The notes under the pieces are model-generated. The model ran no database searches, had not been told where the DNA came from, and worked only from the letters and a program-made list of their open reading frames with translations. A DNA stretch of 64,000 bases from positions 7,236,868-7,300,867 of the forward strand of contig NZ_JXDL01000001.1 in the NCBI RefSeq assembly GCF_001590795.1, read 5' to 3'. This DNA comes from Bradyrhizobium sp. AT1. Its GTDB lineage: Bacteria > Pseudomonadota > Alphaproteobacteria > Rhizobiales > Xanthobacteraceae. Of this stretch, positions 50,794-59,210 are shown piece after piece; position 1 is the first letter of the stretch, and each line of letters begins with the position of its first letter. The translations under genes were made by a program, and so were the position numbers.

Positions 50794-51671
50794 ATCATCT
50801 GGCGATGTGGGAGGACGTGATTAATGGCTATTCCCTGAACGGAATACCTCAACACCAAATCTCAGCCGCCGGCAAGGCTAGCTTGTTAGCGAACACTATG
50901 GGCGCGAACCCAATCAGCAGGGGCAACAGCCCGCCTCGCTTGAGTTGACAATCAGCAAAAGCCAAAAAGCCCAGTTCGGGTAGCACCGCCCAAACGCGTC
51001 AGCGATGATACGATGATTTTGAACCTATCTCGGTCCCGGAGGACTCACTCTACTACGGACGTGAGGGACGCAAGCCATGACTACGATCGATATCGTCGGC
51101 TGGGCTTTATTGGCAGCGGTGCTAGCGGCTACGCTGAGCGCGACGAAAAAGCCTTCGGCGTGAGCCAGAAGCCGTTGACGTTCAGCCAGGACAAACTCCC
51201 GCGTTACCAAGGGAGATTGGCGATCGCGTAGGCGGCAAACGCCAGGAGCGCGATCCAAACCAACGACAAGCACCAATTTCTGATTGCAGGATTCGAGCCG
51301 TATGCCCTCGCGGCACGGCTGACTGTAATAAGCTCCACCATACCCCCCTCCCAAATCGTTGGTTCGTGCCATCAAACTTCAAAATGGGAATCACACCCAC
51401 GTGCGTCGTCCTAAGAGTATCCCATTCGCCCGCAGGTTGATGTACCCAATCCGCAACACCCAGTCACCGCCTTCAGGGTAGATCCCTTTTGCTGTAGACA
51501 CTTACGGGGAACCAAATGCACATTATGGTGCAAAGAAGAGGACAGTGTTGCCATGCAGTACCTAGGGAAAGCCGCTCGACGATGGCAGCAGTTCCGCTTT
51601 GCAGGTAACGAAAGGCTTTGGTGGCCAGAAGGTCCTCGATAATTGATTGTTTTTCATATGGAGGAGCGCGA
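50794..51671. other. Gene-poor stretch with one possible 28-residue membrane peptide
   Basis: No gene of normal size is convincing in these 878 bp. A short frame at 51077-51163 encodes a 28-residue peptide with one hydrophobic segment (IVGWALLAAVLAATLSA) and a GAGGGACG ribosome site at the right distance. It is noted but unproven. The rest is less GC-rich than the core genome and shows scattered stops in all frames, as expected for decayed or acquired DNA. Confidence 0.4.
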
Positions 51672-52037
51672 ATGCTCAAGGAGAACTGGCGCGTAATTTT
51701 GGTGACGCTCCTTGGGGCCAATCTTGTTTTCATGGCCCTTCTACAGCTGCAAAGGCTTGAAATCTGGCGGACTGAACAGAGCTATTTCGATCGGATCCAG
51801 CAACCCTCGACCGAACGGTTTGATTTCTTGGCCAAGGAGCTGCTTGAGGCCAAGAAGAGCGAGACGCTGTATCTGGACCTCATTTACCGGAAACTGGTCG
51901 AAATGAATCGTCGCATGACCAGGCTCGAAAAGGCCGCCGAAGAAGCGCCACTCGATCCCGCAGAAACAAAAGCAATTGAGGCAGAGGCGGACGCGATGAA
52001 GGCCACAGTCGAACGAGGCTCTACCGGCAAGCACTAG
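51672..52037 (+). CDS. Membrane-anchored coiled-coil hypothetical protein
   Basis: This 121-residue protein has one N-terminal transmembrane helix (about 7-26, VILVTLLGANLVFMALLQL). A charged helix (about 50-100; AKELLEAKKSETLYLDLIYR and MNRRMTRLEKAAEEA) follows, likely a coiled coil. A strong GGAGGAG site fixes the ATG. Short bitopic proteins of this type often act as scaffold or septum proteins. No family is recognised and the neighbours give no role. Confidence 0.6.
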   Translation: MLKENWRVILVTLLGANLVFMALLQLQRLEIWRTEQSYFDRIQQPSTERFDFLAKELLEAKKSETLYLDLIYRKLVEMNRRMTRLEKAAEEAPLDPAETKAIEAEADAMKATVERGSTGKH

Positions 52038-52463
52038 CCGTCTCGCGACGCTTTGTCTCGATAGTGGCATGCCTGAGCCCCTACGTGCACATCCGTCTGA
52101 TCTGCTGCGACGATCGACCTCACCCGTCGTGCTCAATAATAGTGCTTAAGCGTTCCCGGCCGGAATCGCTTTGAGAAGCTCCTTCAGCGCTTTGCCATTG
52201 CGAAGCTGCTCAACGACCCAGATCCTGGATCTCTATCACGTTACGTTCCTGCAGGACCGCACGGACTTGATCAGTATGCTGCGGCGATCATCCGTCCGTC
52301 GAGAGGTTCTGATTCATATCCTCCGCTACCGCGACCAAGGACTCTACAGTCTGCACCGCAATGCTCCAGCTAAGATACGAGGTGAGATCGCTGTGGAGCT
52401 CCGTGTCGATTTTCCTCATTGCCTAAACGATACCGCAAACCAATATTTGGCAGAGCCTTGTCT
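52038..52463. other. Gap downstream of the P63C-like remnant
   Basis: These 426 bp would hold the C-terminal P63C domain if the minus-strand gene at 52464-53138 were intact, but no matching coding sequence was seen in any frame checked by eye. A 43-codon minus-strand frame (52288-52419) exists with a weak ribosome site. Both this and a plus-strand frame at 52171-52482 are judged unproven. Confidence 0.4.
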
Positions 52464-53138
52464 TCATGCCTCGCGCCGATAAGAATTCCGCCGCGTCTGT
52501 GTCTTGCAGATTTCTCGGTAGCTCGTCGCTTCGTCTATGAGACGCATCGTGCATGAGCGCTCGAACTGCTCGGCGATAATTTGGGCGCGATTAGCGATAT
52601 TGAGTTGAGTAGCCTTTAAGACTTTAGCGTGTTGAGCCCGCGCAAAGACATCACAGACCTTTTGGAGAAAGCTCGGCGCGTACCCAAATATCTTAACGCC
52701 CTGTTGGGTACGGAACTCGATCTGTTTAGCTAGCACCAAGAGGTCTCCATGGGCAAAAGGCTTCAGATTTTGCGCTGTCAAGAAGGCGGGGAGATTGGCG
52801 CCGTTCCTGTGATATTGACGTCTTTTGGCTGGCCGAATGCGACCAAGGCCGGCCATGAAGCCATGTTGAGTAATTACACGCTGACCGTTGTCGAGGACGG
52901 CAACCTCGATTTCGATGTCTCCAAAACGGAGGGCACCTTGATGCGTCGCCTGCGGCAAGTTCCTCGCCCAACGCGCCTTGGCCGCCTTCCGAGCAATCTC
53001 CCGTCGCTCGTCACTTGATAGGGCGGCCGCTCTTGCAGCGCCGCCAGCGGCTCTGGCGGGAACTCCCCACTGGACTTTCCACCGCGTTCTCCGCCGCCCG
53101 TAGTCGAGATCTAAACGTACTTTTCCACGCGTATTCAT
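52464..53138 (-). pseudogene. Truncated P63C-domain family gene
   Basis: The 224-codon frame has an SSDERREIARKAAKARWA segment, then GALRFGDIEIEVAVLDNGQR, RVITQHGFMAGLGR, LPAFLTAQNLKPFAHGDL and MRLIDEATSYRE. This is the N-terminal half of the phage/plasmid-associated P63C family, whose members are normally longer and end in the P63C domain. The frame stops about 15 codons after the IDEATxY motif, so the C-terminal domain is lost. The first 45 codons also deviate from family members. Probably inactive cargo of a past mobile element. Confidence 0.6.
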
Positions 53139-53216
53139 ACTTCACGAATATGGTTAGATCAGAAAATTGCAAGCGCCGCGTTGTAGCAAAAAATGGCTTG
53201 GTGACGCGCAGCTGTT

Positions 53217-53570
53217 TTACGCGGCGAGCAACCCCGGATCGTTTAACACGATCTTCACACGTTCCGGCGACGAGCACTGCCAGGCTGCTGTACAGAATGC
53301 CTTCAGCATCATGTCCTTGCACTTAATTTGTGGAACCGGACGGAATGTGGCCGCGAGAGCCTGCGCGACGCTGAGTGCTTGATAGATATTCCGCTCCTGG
53401 TAGAGCTTCGGACCAAGGACGCTTCCCAGTAGTCCGCCCCAGAAGCTGTGCTTGTGCGAACGGACTAAGACCCCCTTCTTGCCCACGGAGATCCAGCAGG
53501 CGTCTCCGCTGTCCAATATGATCGTCGCATCGTGACCAAATTTTTCGTTGATGTAAATCAGGCGCGGCAT
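53217..53570 (-). CDS. Hypothetical protein
   Basis: This 117-residue protein begins RLIYINEKFGHDATIILDSG and has a glycine-rich region (FWGGLLGSVLGPKL) and a cysteine-containing tail (KCKDMMLKAFCTAAWQC). No family is recognised. The ATG at 53570 is taken rather than the GTG one codon earlier. Unremarkable codon use for this lower-GC segment. It could be an acquired orphan gene. Confidence 0.5.
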   Translation of the reverse strand: MPRLIYINEKFGHDATIILDSGDACWISVGKKGVLVRSHKHSFWGGLLGSVLGPKLYQERNIYQALSVAQALAATFRPVPQIKCKDMMLKAFCTAAWQCSSPERVKIVLNDPGLLAA

Positions 53571-53856
53571 CACTCGTCACTCTTTGCTCTTTTGCATTTT
53601 CGGAAATTTCGCTTAATCGAAGCGCCTCTTCCTCTGATGGACCGGATCAGGGCCATTGATTACTCTTCTTGAGCCGGTGAGCACTAGCGGATCGCTTGTA
53701 GCTCAGTTGCGCGAGCATTGTCCCATATCGGATCTCATTCCAAAGTCATAACGGGGATGACGTCGGATGGCTTGAACTCGGCTGGATTCGCCCGCACAAT
53801 GGCGCAGAATTCAGCTCTGAATTTCCAATTCAAACAAGAACATAGGGAAGACGCCC

Positions 53857-54843
53857 GTGGGACATGGAATGAAGGCCGCGATCGCGCTGACAGTCGCGCT
53901 TTGCGGCACGCCGGCATTTGCCGGCTGGGAGCCGGCAAAGCCGGTCGAGATCGTGGTCGCCGCGGGCGCGGGCGGCGCCTCCGACCAGATGGCGCGGATG
54001 ATGCAGGCCGCGATCCAGAAGAACAATCTGATGAAGCAGCCGATCGTCGTCTCGCTCAAGGGCGGCGCCTCGGGTGCGGAAGCGCTGATGTACATGAAGT
54101 CCAGCGAGGGCGATCCGAACAAGGTGCTGATCGCCTACTCGCTGATCTACATGCTGCCGTTGTCGGCGAAGATCCCGTTCAACTGGCGTGAGCTGACCCC
54201 GGTTTCGGTGGTCGCGCTCGACCAGTTCGTGCTCTGGGACAACAGCGCGGGCCCCAAGACGGTGAAGGAGTTCGTCGCGGCCGCGAAGGCCGCGAGCGCG
54301 CCTTTCAAGATGGGCGGCACCGGCTCCAAGCGCGAGGATCACGTGCTGACCGTCTTCCTGGAGCAGAAGACCGGTGCGAAATTCTCCTATCTGCCCTACA
54401 AGTCCGGCGGTGAGGCCGCGACCCAGCTGGTCGGCAACCATACCGAGGCCAACGTCAATAACCCCAGCGAAAATCTTGAAGTCTGGCGCGCGGGCCAGGT
54501 GCGGCCGCTCTGCGTGTTCGACAAGGAGCGCATCTCCTACACCAGCAAGGTGACGGAGACCCAGTCCTGGGCAGACATCCCGACCTGCAAGGAAGAGGGC
54601 GTCGACGTGCAATATCTGATGCTGCGCGCGATGTTCCTGCCCGGCAAGGTCACGCCGGAGCAGCAGGCGTTCTATGTCGATCTGTTCCACAAGGTGACGC
54701 AGACGGCGGAATACAAGGACTACATGGAGAAGCAAGCGCTGAAGCCGATCTTCCTCACCGGCAAGGACATGGTGCAGTTCCTCGAGGAGGATGATGCGCA
54801 GAACAAGTCGCTGATGACGGAAGCCGGGTTCGTCGCGAAGTAG
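53857..54843 (+). CDS. tctC: Tripartite tricarboxylate transporter binding protein (TctC family)
   Basis: This 328-residue protein has a Sec signal (cleavage near PAFAG) and the Bug/TctC periplasmic fold (KPVEIVVAAGAGGASDQMAR; later GGEAATQLVGNHTEANVNNP). It is the first gene of a complete tctCBA set, with tctB and tctA 169 and 723 bp further on. The start may be GTG 53857 (GGGAAG site) or ATG 53869. It delivers a carboxylate to the membrane proteins; the exact acid is unknown. GC content rises sharply here against the preceding segment. Confidence 0.9.
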   Translation: MGHGMKAAIALTVALCGTPAFAGWEPAKPVEIVVAAGAGGASDQMARMMQAAIQKNNLMKQPIVVSLKGGASGAEALMYMKSSEGDPNKVLIAYSLIYMLPLSAKIPFNWRELTPVSVVALDQFVLWDNSAGPKTVKEFVAAAKAASAPFKMGGTGSKREDHVLTVFLEQKTGAKFSYLPYKSGGEAATQLVGNHTEANVNNPSENLEVWRAGQVRPLCVFDKERISYTSKVTETQSWADIPTCKEEGVDVQYLMLRAMFLPGKVTPEQQAFYVDLFHKVTQTAEYKDYMEKQALKPIFLTGKDMVQFLEEDDAQNKSLMTEAGFVAK

Positions 54844-54990
54844 CCGTCTCCCTCTTCTCCCTCTCCCCGTTCTTGCTGGGAGAGGGCAGGGGTGAGGGGT
54901 TCTCTCCACGAGTCTGGACTCGTGGAGAGAACCCCCGACCCGGCGCTTCGCGCCGACCTCTCCCCGTAAGCACGGGGAAAGGTGAGTAAT
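54844..54990. repeat. REP-like element with 19-bp perfect hairpin in the tctC-tctB gap
   Basis: Bases 54896-54935 form a perfect inverted repeat with 19-bp arms (GGGGTTCTCTCCACGAGTC) around TG. It is flanked by CTCTCCCCGT-type repeats on both sides (54860s and 54958-54970) and a small GGCGC/GCGCC hairpin. The whole element fills the gap between two genes of one transporter operon and could reduce or balance downstream expression. Confidence 0.6.
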
Positions 54991-55012
54991 TTCCAGACGT
55001 GCATCAGAGCTC

Positions 55013-55555
55013 ATGTCCCAAACAGATCTTGAAATCGTCGTCGACGATCCGACCGCGCCTGAAGACAACTCGCCCTCCGTCGCCTCCTCCGGCACGGTCG
55101 AGATCGTCGTCTGTTTGCTGCTGCTCGCGCTGGCGGTCACGCTCGGCACCGACAATTGGCGCACCGGCGCGTCCTGGGATTCGACCGGGCCCGAACCCGG
55201 ATATTTCCCGTTCTATCTCTCGGTGATCCTCGGCGGCGGCAGCCTCTACGGGCTGGTCGTGGCGCTGCTGGCACGTCGCACGGTGTCTGACACCTTCGTC
55301 ACGCGCGCACAGGCCCGCCGCGTGCTGGCGGTGTTCGTGCCGACGCTGCTGTTCTGTCTCGTGACACAGTTCCTCGGCCTCTATGTCGCGAGCTTCCTGC
55401 TGATCTCCGGCTTCATGCGCTTCGTCGGCAAGATCGCGCTGTGGAAGTCGCTGCTCACCGCCTTCCTGTTCACGGCGATCATGTTCGTCACCTTCGACAT
55501 CGCCTTTGACGTCATCATGCCGAAAGGGCCGCTCGAAGCGGCCTTCGGCCGCTAG
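55013..55555 (+). CDS. tctB: Tripartite tricarboxylate transporter small permease (TctB family)
   Basis: This 180-residue protein has an acidic N-terminal tail and then four hydrophobic segments. The TctB signature region includes GTDNWRTGASWDSTGPEPGY and the following FYLSVILGGGSLYGL. It forms the integral membrane part with TctA, which begins 11 bp downstream. Confidence 0.9.
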   Translation: MSQTDLEIVVDDPTAPEDNSPSVASSGTVEIVVCLLLLALAVTLGTDNWRTGASWDSTGPEPGYFPFYLSVILGGGSLYGLVVALLARRTVSDTFVTRAQARRVLAVFVPTLLFCLVTQFLGLYVASFLLISGFMRFVGKIALWKSLLTAFLFTAIMFVTFDIAFDVIMPKGPLEAAFGR

Positions 55556-55566
55556 GCGGTTTCGCG

Positions 55567-57093
55567 ATGGAAGCTTTCGGTCTCCTGCTTCACGGCTTTG
55601 CCGTCCTGCTGACGGGAAAGACGCTCGTCCTGATGATGGTCGGGTTGGTGCTCGGCATTTTTGTCGGCGTGCTGCCCGGGCTCGGCGGCCCCAACGGCGT
55701 TGCCATCCTGCTGCCGCTCACCTTCACAATGGATCCGACCTCGGCGATCGTGATGCTGTCCTGCATCTATTGGGGCGCGCTGTTCGGCGGTGCGATCACC
55801 TCGATCCTGTTCAACATCCCGGGCGAAGCCTGGTCGGTCGCGACCACCTTCGACGGCTATCCAATGGCGCAGCAGGGCAGGGCGGCGGAGGCGCTGACCG
55901 CGGCGTTCACCTCCTCCTTCATCGGCTCGCTGGTCGCGGTGCTCCTGATCACCTTCCTTGCACCGATGATCTCGTCCTTTGCGCTGAAGTTCGGCCCGCC
56001 CGAGTTCTTCGCCGTCTATCTGCTCACCTTCTGCTCCTTCGTCGGATTGGGGCGCGAGGCCAAGCACAAGACGGTCATCTCGATGTCGCTGGGGCTGCTG
56101 CTCGCCGGCATCGGCATGGACACGGTGTCGGGCAATCTGCGCATGACCTTCGGCTCGCCGGAACTGCTCCGCGGCATCAACTTCCTGGTTGCCGTCATCG
56201 GCCTGTTCGGCATCAGCGAGATCCTGTTGACGATGGAGGAGCGGCTGGCGCTACGCGGACATGCGGCGAGCATTTCGTTGCGCGTCGTGCTCGGCGTCTG
56301 GAAGGACCTGCCGAAATATTGGGTGACGCTGCTGCGCTCCTCCTTCATCGGCTGCTGGCTCGGCATTACTCCGGGCGGCGCCATCGCGGCCTCCTTCATG
56401 GGCTACAACCTCGCCAAGCGCTTCGCCAAGGATCCCGAGAGCTTCGGCAAGGGCCGCATCGAAGGCGTGTTCGCGCCGGAGACGGCGGCGCATGCCTCCG
56501 GCACCGCGGCGCTGTTGCCGATGCTGGCGCTCGGCATTCCAGGCTCCGGCACCGCGGCGATCCTGCTCGGCGGGCTGATGGTGTGGGGGCTCAACCCAGG
56601 GCCGCTACTGTTCGTCGAGCACAAGGATTTCGTCTGGGGCCTGATCGCCTCGATGTATCTCGGCAACGTCGTCGGCCTCGTGCTGGTGCTGACGACGGTG
56701 CCGATCTTCGCCTCGATCCTGCGCGTGCCGTTCGCTGCAGTGGCGCCGATGATCGTGGTGTCCTGCGCGATCGGCGCCTATGCGATCCAGAACGCGATGT
56801 TCGACATCTGGCTGATGCTCGGCTTCGGCGTGGTCGGCTACGTCTTCAAGAAGATCGGCATTCCCTTGGCGCCGTTCACCCTCGCGCTCGTGCTCGGCAA
56901 CCGCGCCGAGGATGCCTTCCGTCTGTCGATGATCGGCTCCGGCGGGAACCTCGGGGTGTTCTGGTCGAACGGCCTGGTCGGCTTCATCACGACGCTGGCG
57001 ATTGTCCTGTTGTTCTGGCCGGTGATCGACAGCATGCTCGCCCGCGTCGGACTGACGCAGCGCGGCGGGGCGGTTCAACGCAGGGGTGCATAG
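55567..57093 (+). CDS. tctA: Tripartite tricarboxylate transporter large permease (TctA family)
   Basis: This 508-residue membrane protein with about twelve helices has the two TctA hallmark loops GVLPGLGGPNGVAILLPLTF and GITPGGAIAASFMGYN (related inverted-repeat halves). The highly conserved PMLALGIPGSGTAAILLGGL is also present. It imports carboxylates with an ion gradient. The ATG at 55567 follows tctB by 11 bp. A fragment homologous to residues about 390-435 recurs after the next terminator (58203-58342). Confidence 0.93.
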   Translation: MEAFGLLLHGFAVLLTGKTLVLMMVGLVLGIFVGVLPGLGGPNGVAILLPLTFTMDPTSAIVMLSCIYWGALFGGAITSILFNIPGEAWSVATTFDGYPMAQQGRAAEALTAAFTSSFIGSLVAVLLITFLAPMISSFALKFGPPEFFAVYLLTFCSFVGLGREAKHKTVISMSLGLLLAGIGMDTVSGNLRMTFGSPELLRGINFLVAVIGLFGISEILLTMEERLALRGHAASISLRVVLGVWKDLPKYWVTLLRSSFIGCWLGITPGGAIAASFMGYNLAKRFAKDPESFGKGRIEGVFAPETAAHASGTAALLPMLALGIPGSGTAAILLGGLMVWGLNPGPLLFVEHKDFVWGLIASMYLGNVVGLVLVLTTVPIFASILRVPFAAVAPMIVVSCAIGAYAIQNAMFDIWLMLGFGVVGYVFKKIGIPLAPFTLALVLGNRAEDAFRLSMIGSGGNLGVFWSNGLVGFITTLAIVLLFWPVIDSMLARVGLTQRGGAVQRRGA

Positions 57094-57248
57094 TCCTTTT
57101 AGGTCAAAGGGATAGGGTTGTCGCTGGTGTCCTGATACGTCGCGTGAGGCAGCTCCAATTGTTGCTGAATGTTGCAATCGCGGCACAACCCTTGGGCGCG
57201 AGGCAGTGTATATTTCCAATCACAACATCGTGCGAGGGGGAGATCTCC

Positions 57249-58115
57249 ATGAAGCGGATCGTGATTGGTATGGCGGCGGCAATGTCGCTGTTCGCGACGG
57301 GTGCAATGGCTGCCGATCTCGCGGCCCGGCCTTACGTGAAGGCCCCGGTGATGGACCCGGTCTGGAGCTGGACCGGCTGGTACGTCGGCGTCAACGGCGG
57401 CTATAGCTGGGGTCGCTCGCGGACTGATGTGACCTATAACAACTCGGCGACCGGTGCGGTGATCGTGCCGCCGGCCGGTTCTGTTACCAGCGCCTCGTTC
57501 GACATGAACGGCGGAGTCGCGGGTGGCCAGGCCGGCTACAACTGGCAGAACGCCAACTGGGTGTACGGCATCGAGGGCGACCTGCAGTGGTCCGGTGAAA
57601 GAGGAAGCGCCGGCTTCAACTGCGCCCCCTCCAGCCTCGCAGGCGGCGCCTGTCTGCCGGGCCTGACCTTCCTTCCCCCGGGTTCCGCTGCCGGAACGTC
57701 GCTGACGATCGACCAACATCTTCAGTGGTTCGGCACGGTCCGCGGCCGAATCGGCATCCTCGCGACCCCGAAGGTGCTGTTCTACGGCACCGGCGGTCTG
57801 GCCTTCGGCGAGATCAAGACCACCGGCACCCTGTTTGGCTTCACCCCGGCGGGCGTTGCAATTGCCTCGATCGGCTCGACCTCGACGACGCGTGCTGGCT
57901 GGACCGTCGGCGCCGGCGTCGAAGGCAAGATCACCCAGAACTGGAGCGCCAAGCTCGAATATCTCTACATGGATCTCGGCCGCTTCTCGTCCGGTCCGTT
58001 CACGCTCGCGCCTGCTGCCGCGATCGCGGCCACCGGATCGTCGCGCTTCACCGATCACATCCTGCGCGCAGGCATCAACTACCAGTTCGGCGGCCCGGTG
58101 GTCGCCAGGTATTGA
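57249..58115 (+). CDS. Outer-membrane beta-barrel protein (Omp25/31-like)
   Basis: This 288-residue protein has a Sec signal (cleavage near AMAAD) and an eight-strand barrel of the alphaproteobacterial Omp25/Omp31/BopA kind: WTGWYVGVNGGYSWGR, YNWQNANWVYGIEGDLQWSG, GTVRGRIGI and the terminal AGINYQFGGPVVARY. The C-terminal aromatic residue is consistent with BAM recognition. A GAGGGGG site precedes the ATG 57249. The 155 bp between tctA and this gene probably hold its own promoter. A strong terminator follows. Confidence 0.92.
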   Translation: MKRIVIGMAAAMSLFATGAMAADLAARPYVKAPVMDPVWSWTGWYVGVNGGYSWGRSRTDVTYNNSATGAVIVPPAGSVTSASFDMNGGVAGGQAGYNWQNANWVYGIEGDLQWSGERGSAGFNCAPSSLAGGACLPGLTFLPPGSAAGTSLTIDQHLQWFGTVRGRIGILATPKVLFYGTGGLAFGEIKTTGTLFGFTPAGVAIASIGSTSTTRAGWTVGAGVEGKITQNWSAKLEYLYMDLGRFSSGPFTLAPAAAIAATGSSRFTDHILRAGINYQFGGPVVARY

Positions 58116-58142
58116 GCTCAACAGAGCGTCAAACTAGGAAGC

Positions 58143-58166
58143 AAAGCCCGGCTCGCGCCGGGCTTT
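58143..58166 (+). terminator. Intrinsic terminator after the outer-membrane protein gene
   Basis: AAAGCCCGGC and GCCGGGCTTT form a perfect 10-bp stem with the tetraloop TCGC, followed by TGTCGTTT. It lies 27 bp after the stop codon and is the clearest terminator in the window. Confidence 0.85.
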
Positions 58167-58202
58167 GTCGTTTCCGGCTCGCCCCTTTGCCAGAGCATCG
58201 CG

Positions 58203-58342
58203 ACGGTGGTGGCGCCGATGATCGTGGTGTTTTGCGCTACCGGCGCCTACGCGATCCAGAACGCGATGGTCCATATGTCCCTATGCTCTCGGCTTTGGCG
58301 GGGTTGGCTACGTCGTCAAGAAGATCGGCATTCCGCTTATGG
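58203..58342 (+). pseudogene. Decayed tctA gene fragment
   Basis: About 140 bp resemble tctA bases 56738-56870. The first part translates as VAPMIVVFCATGAYAIQNAM, near-identical to the intact protein. The second part (reading as GFGGVGYVVKKIGIP) is in another frame because of a small insertion or deletion in between. Neither start, stop nor the rest of the gene is present. It differs from the intact tctA at several third positions, so it is either an old duplication or the remnant of another paralogue. Confidence 0.75.
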
Positions 58343-58622
58343 TGCGCGGGGCAGAGAAAAGATCGGTGGTTCTGTTCTCGTTCGCTATAGCCACCGCAAA
58401 AGCCAACTTTGTGTTACGAGGGGGCTCGACAGGCCGCGATAAGATCACTTGGTCGCAAATTGTGTAGATGGGCACATACGACGTATGCCATTGCGCGATG
58501 AGCTTGCCACAAGTGTGACATGAGAACTGCCCCATCTCGGGCCTTAGGGAGGCTCTTATGGAACGCACATATACGGCCTGGCATACCGGGCAGATTATGT
58601 GAAAGGTATTTTGATCGGCCAT
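58308..58622 (-). CDS. Hypothetical zinc-ribbon protein with a C-terminus running into the tctA remnant
   Basis: This 104-residue protein has an N-terminal zinc-ribbon-like pair CPVC and CHTC spaced 17 residues apart in a basic context. The ATG 58622 and codon use are plausible. The last dozen residues (ending ISGMPIFLTT) are antisense to the decayed tctA fragment, so the present C-terminus was created when that DNA joined; the original end is probably lost. It could regulate or bind nucleic acid, but nothing decides this. Confidence 0.45.
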   Translation of the reverse strand: MADQNTFHIICPVCQAVYVRSIRASLRPEMGQFSCHTCGKLIAQWHTSYVPIYTICDQVILSRPVEPPRNTKLAFAVAIANENRTTDLFSAPRTISGMPIFLTT

Positions 58623-59210
58623 GGTACCTTCGCCCTAACTCGAAAGGGCGTAGTTTAGGATATTAGTGGTCACTAAAGCGGTCAATGTCCGCCGCTGTTC
58701 CCGACGCTTCGATCTCGTTCTTCCGGCCTCACATCGACTTTTCGCGGAATTCCATAGTTCATTGGGTACCAGGCTCCGCTAGGCCTAGGAAAAGGCTTTG
58801 CTTGGTGAAAGAGTGCGAGGCACACGATCGGTGCGCCGCTTCTTCATTAGCATATTGCCGTTTGACACGCGGGCTTGGTTTTATAGCATTGGACGGCGCA
58901 ACTCCCAGTTCCGCCCGAAAGTCCGCCGGCTCGGCTATTCCCCAAGAGTTGCCCCAAGGGGGTCGGCGGACTGAGGTGGTCGTAGATGGTCCCCGTTCAG
59001 CAACCTATCTGATGCTTCCAACGAGCATCGTTGTCTGCAAAACAGTCTCCTTGCCGATGAGTTTGCAGTTTTGCAGGGCTCGAACTTACGGGTCTGGCTT
59101 CGCCCGAAACGAAAAGTAGATGAAATAGGAGGTTGTCCGTTTTGGACCTGGAGAGACTCCATTCCTTATTAAATGACCAACCGAAAAGTGCGGCTGACTG
59201 CTGGCCGAAA
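58623..59210. other. Gene-poor stretch
   Basis: The 588 bp hold no convincing gene. A 144-codon plus-strand frame (58685-59119) lacks a ribosome site and a credible protein composition. The sequence is less GC-rich than the flanking operons, and stops occur in all frames, in keeping with decayed or acquired DNA. Confidence 0.45.

Noticed and set aside
52171..52482. Plus-strand 103-codon frame
   Set aside because: No ribosome site, odd composition, and it runs into the end of the P63C-like gene on the other strand.
53699..53717. tRNA D-arm-like sequence (TAGCTCAGTTGCGCGAGCA)
   Set aside because: The motif fits a D-arm, but no matching acceptor stem, anticodon stem or GTTCGA T-arm follows within the next 70 bases, so neither a tRNA nor a convincing attachment-site remnant can be called.
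58685..59119. Plus-strand 144-codon frame
   Set aside because: Starts without a ribosome site, has no hydrophobic or motif pattern of a real protein, and lies in a segment with stops in the other frames.
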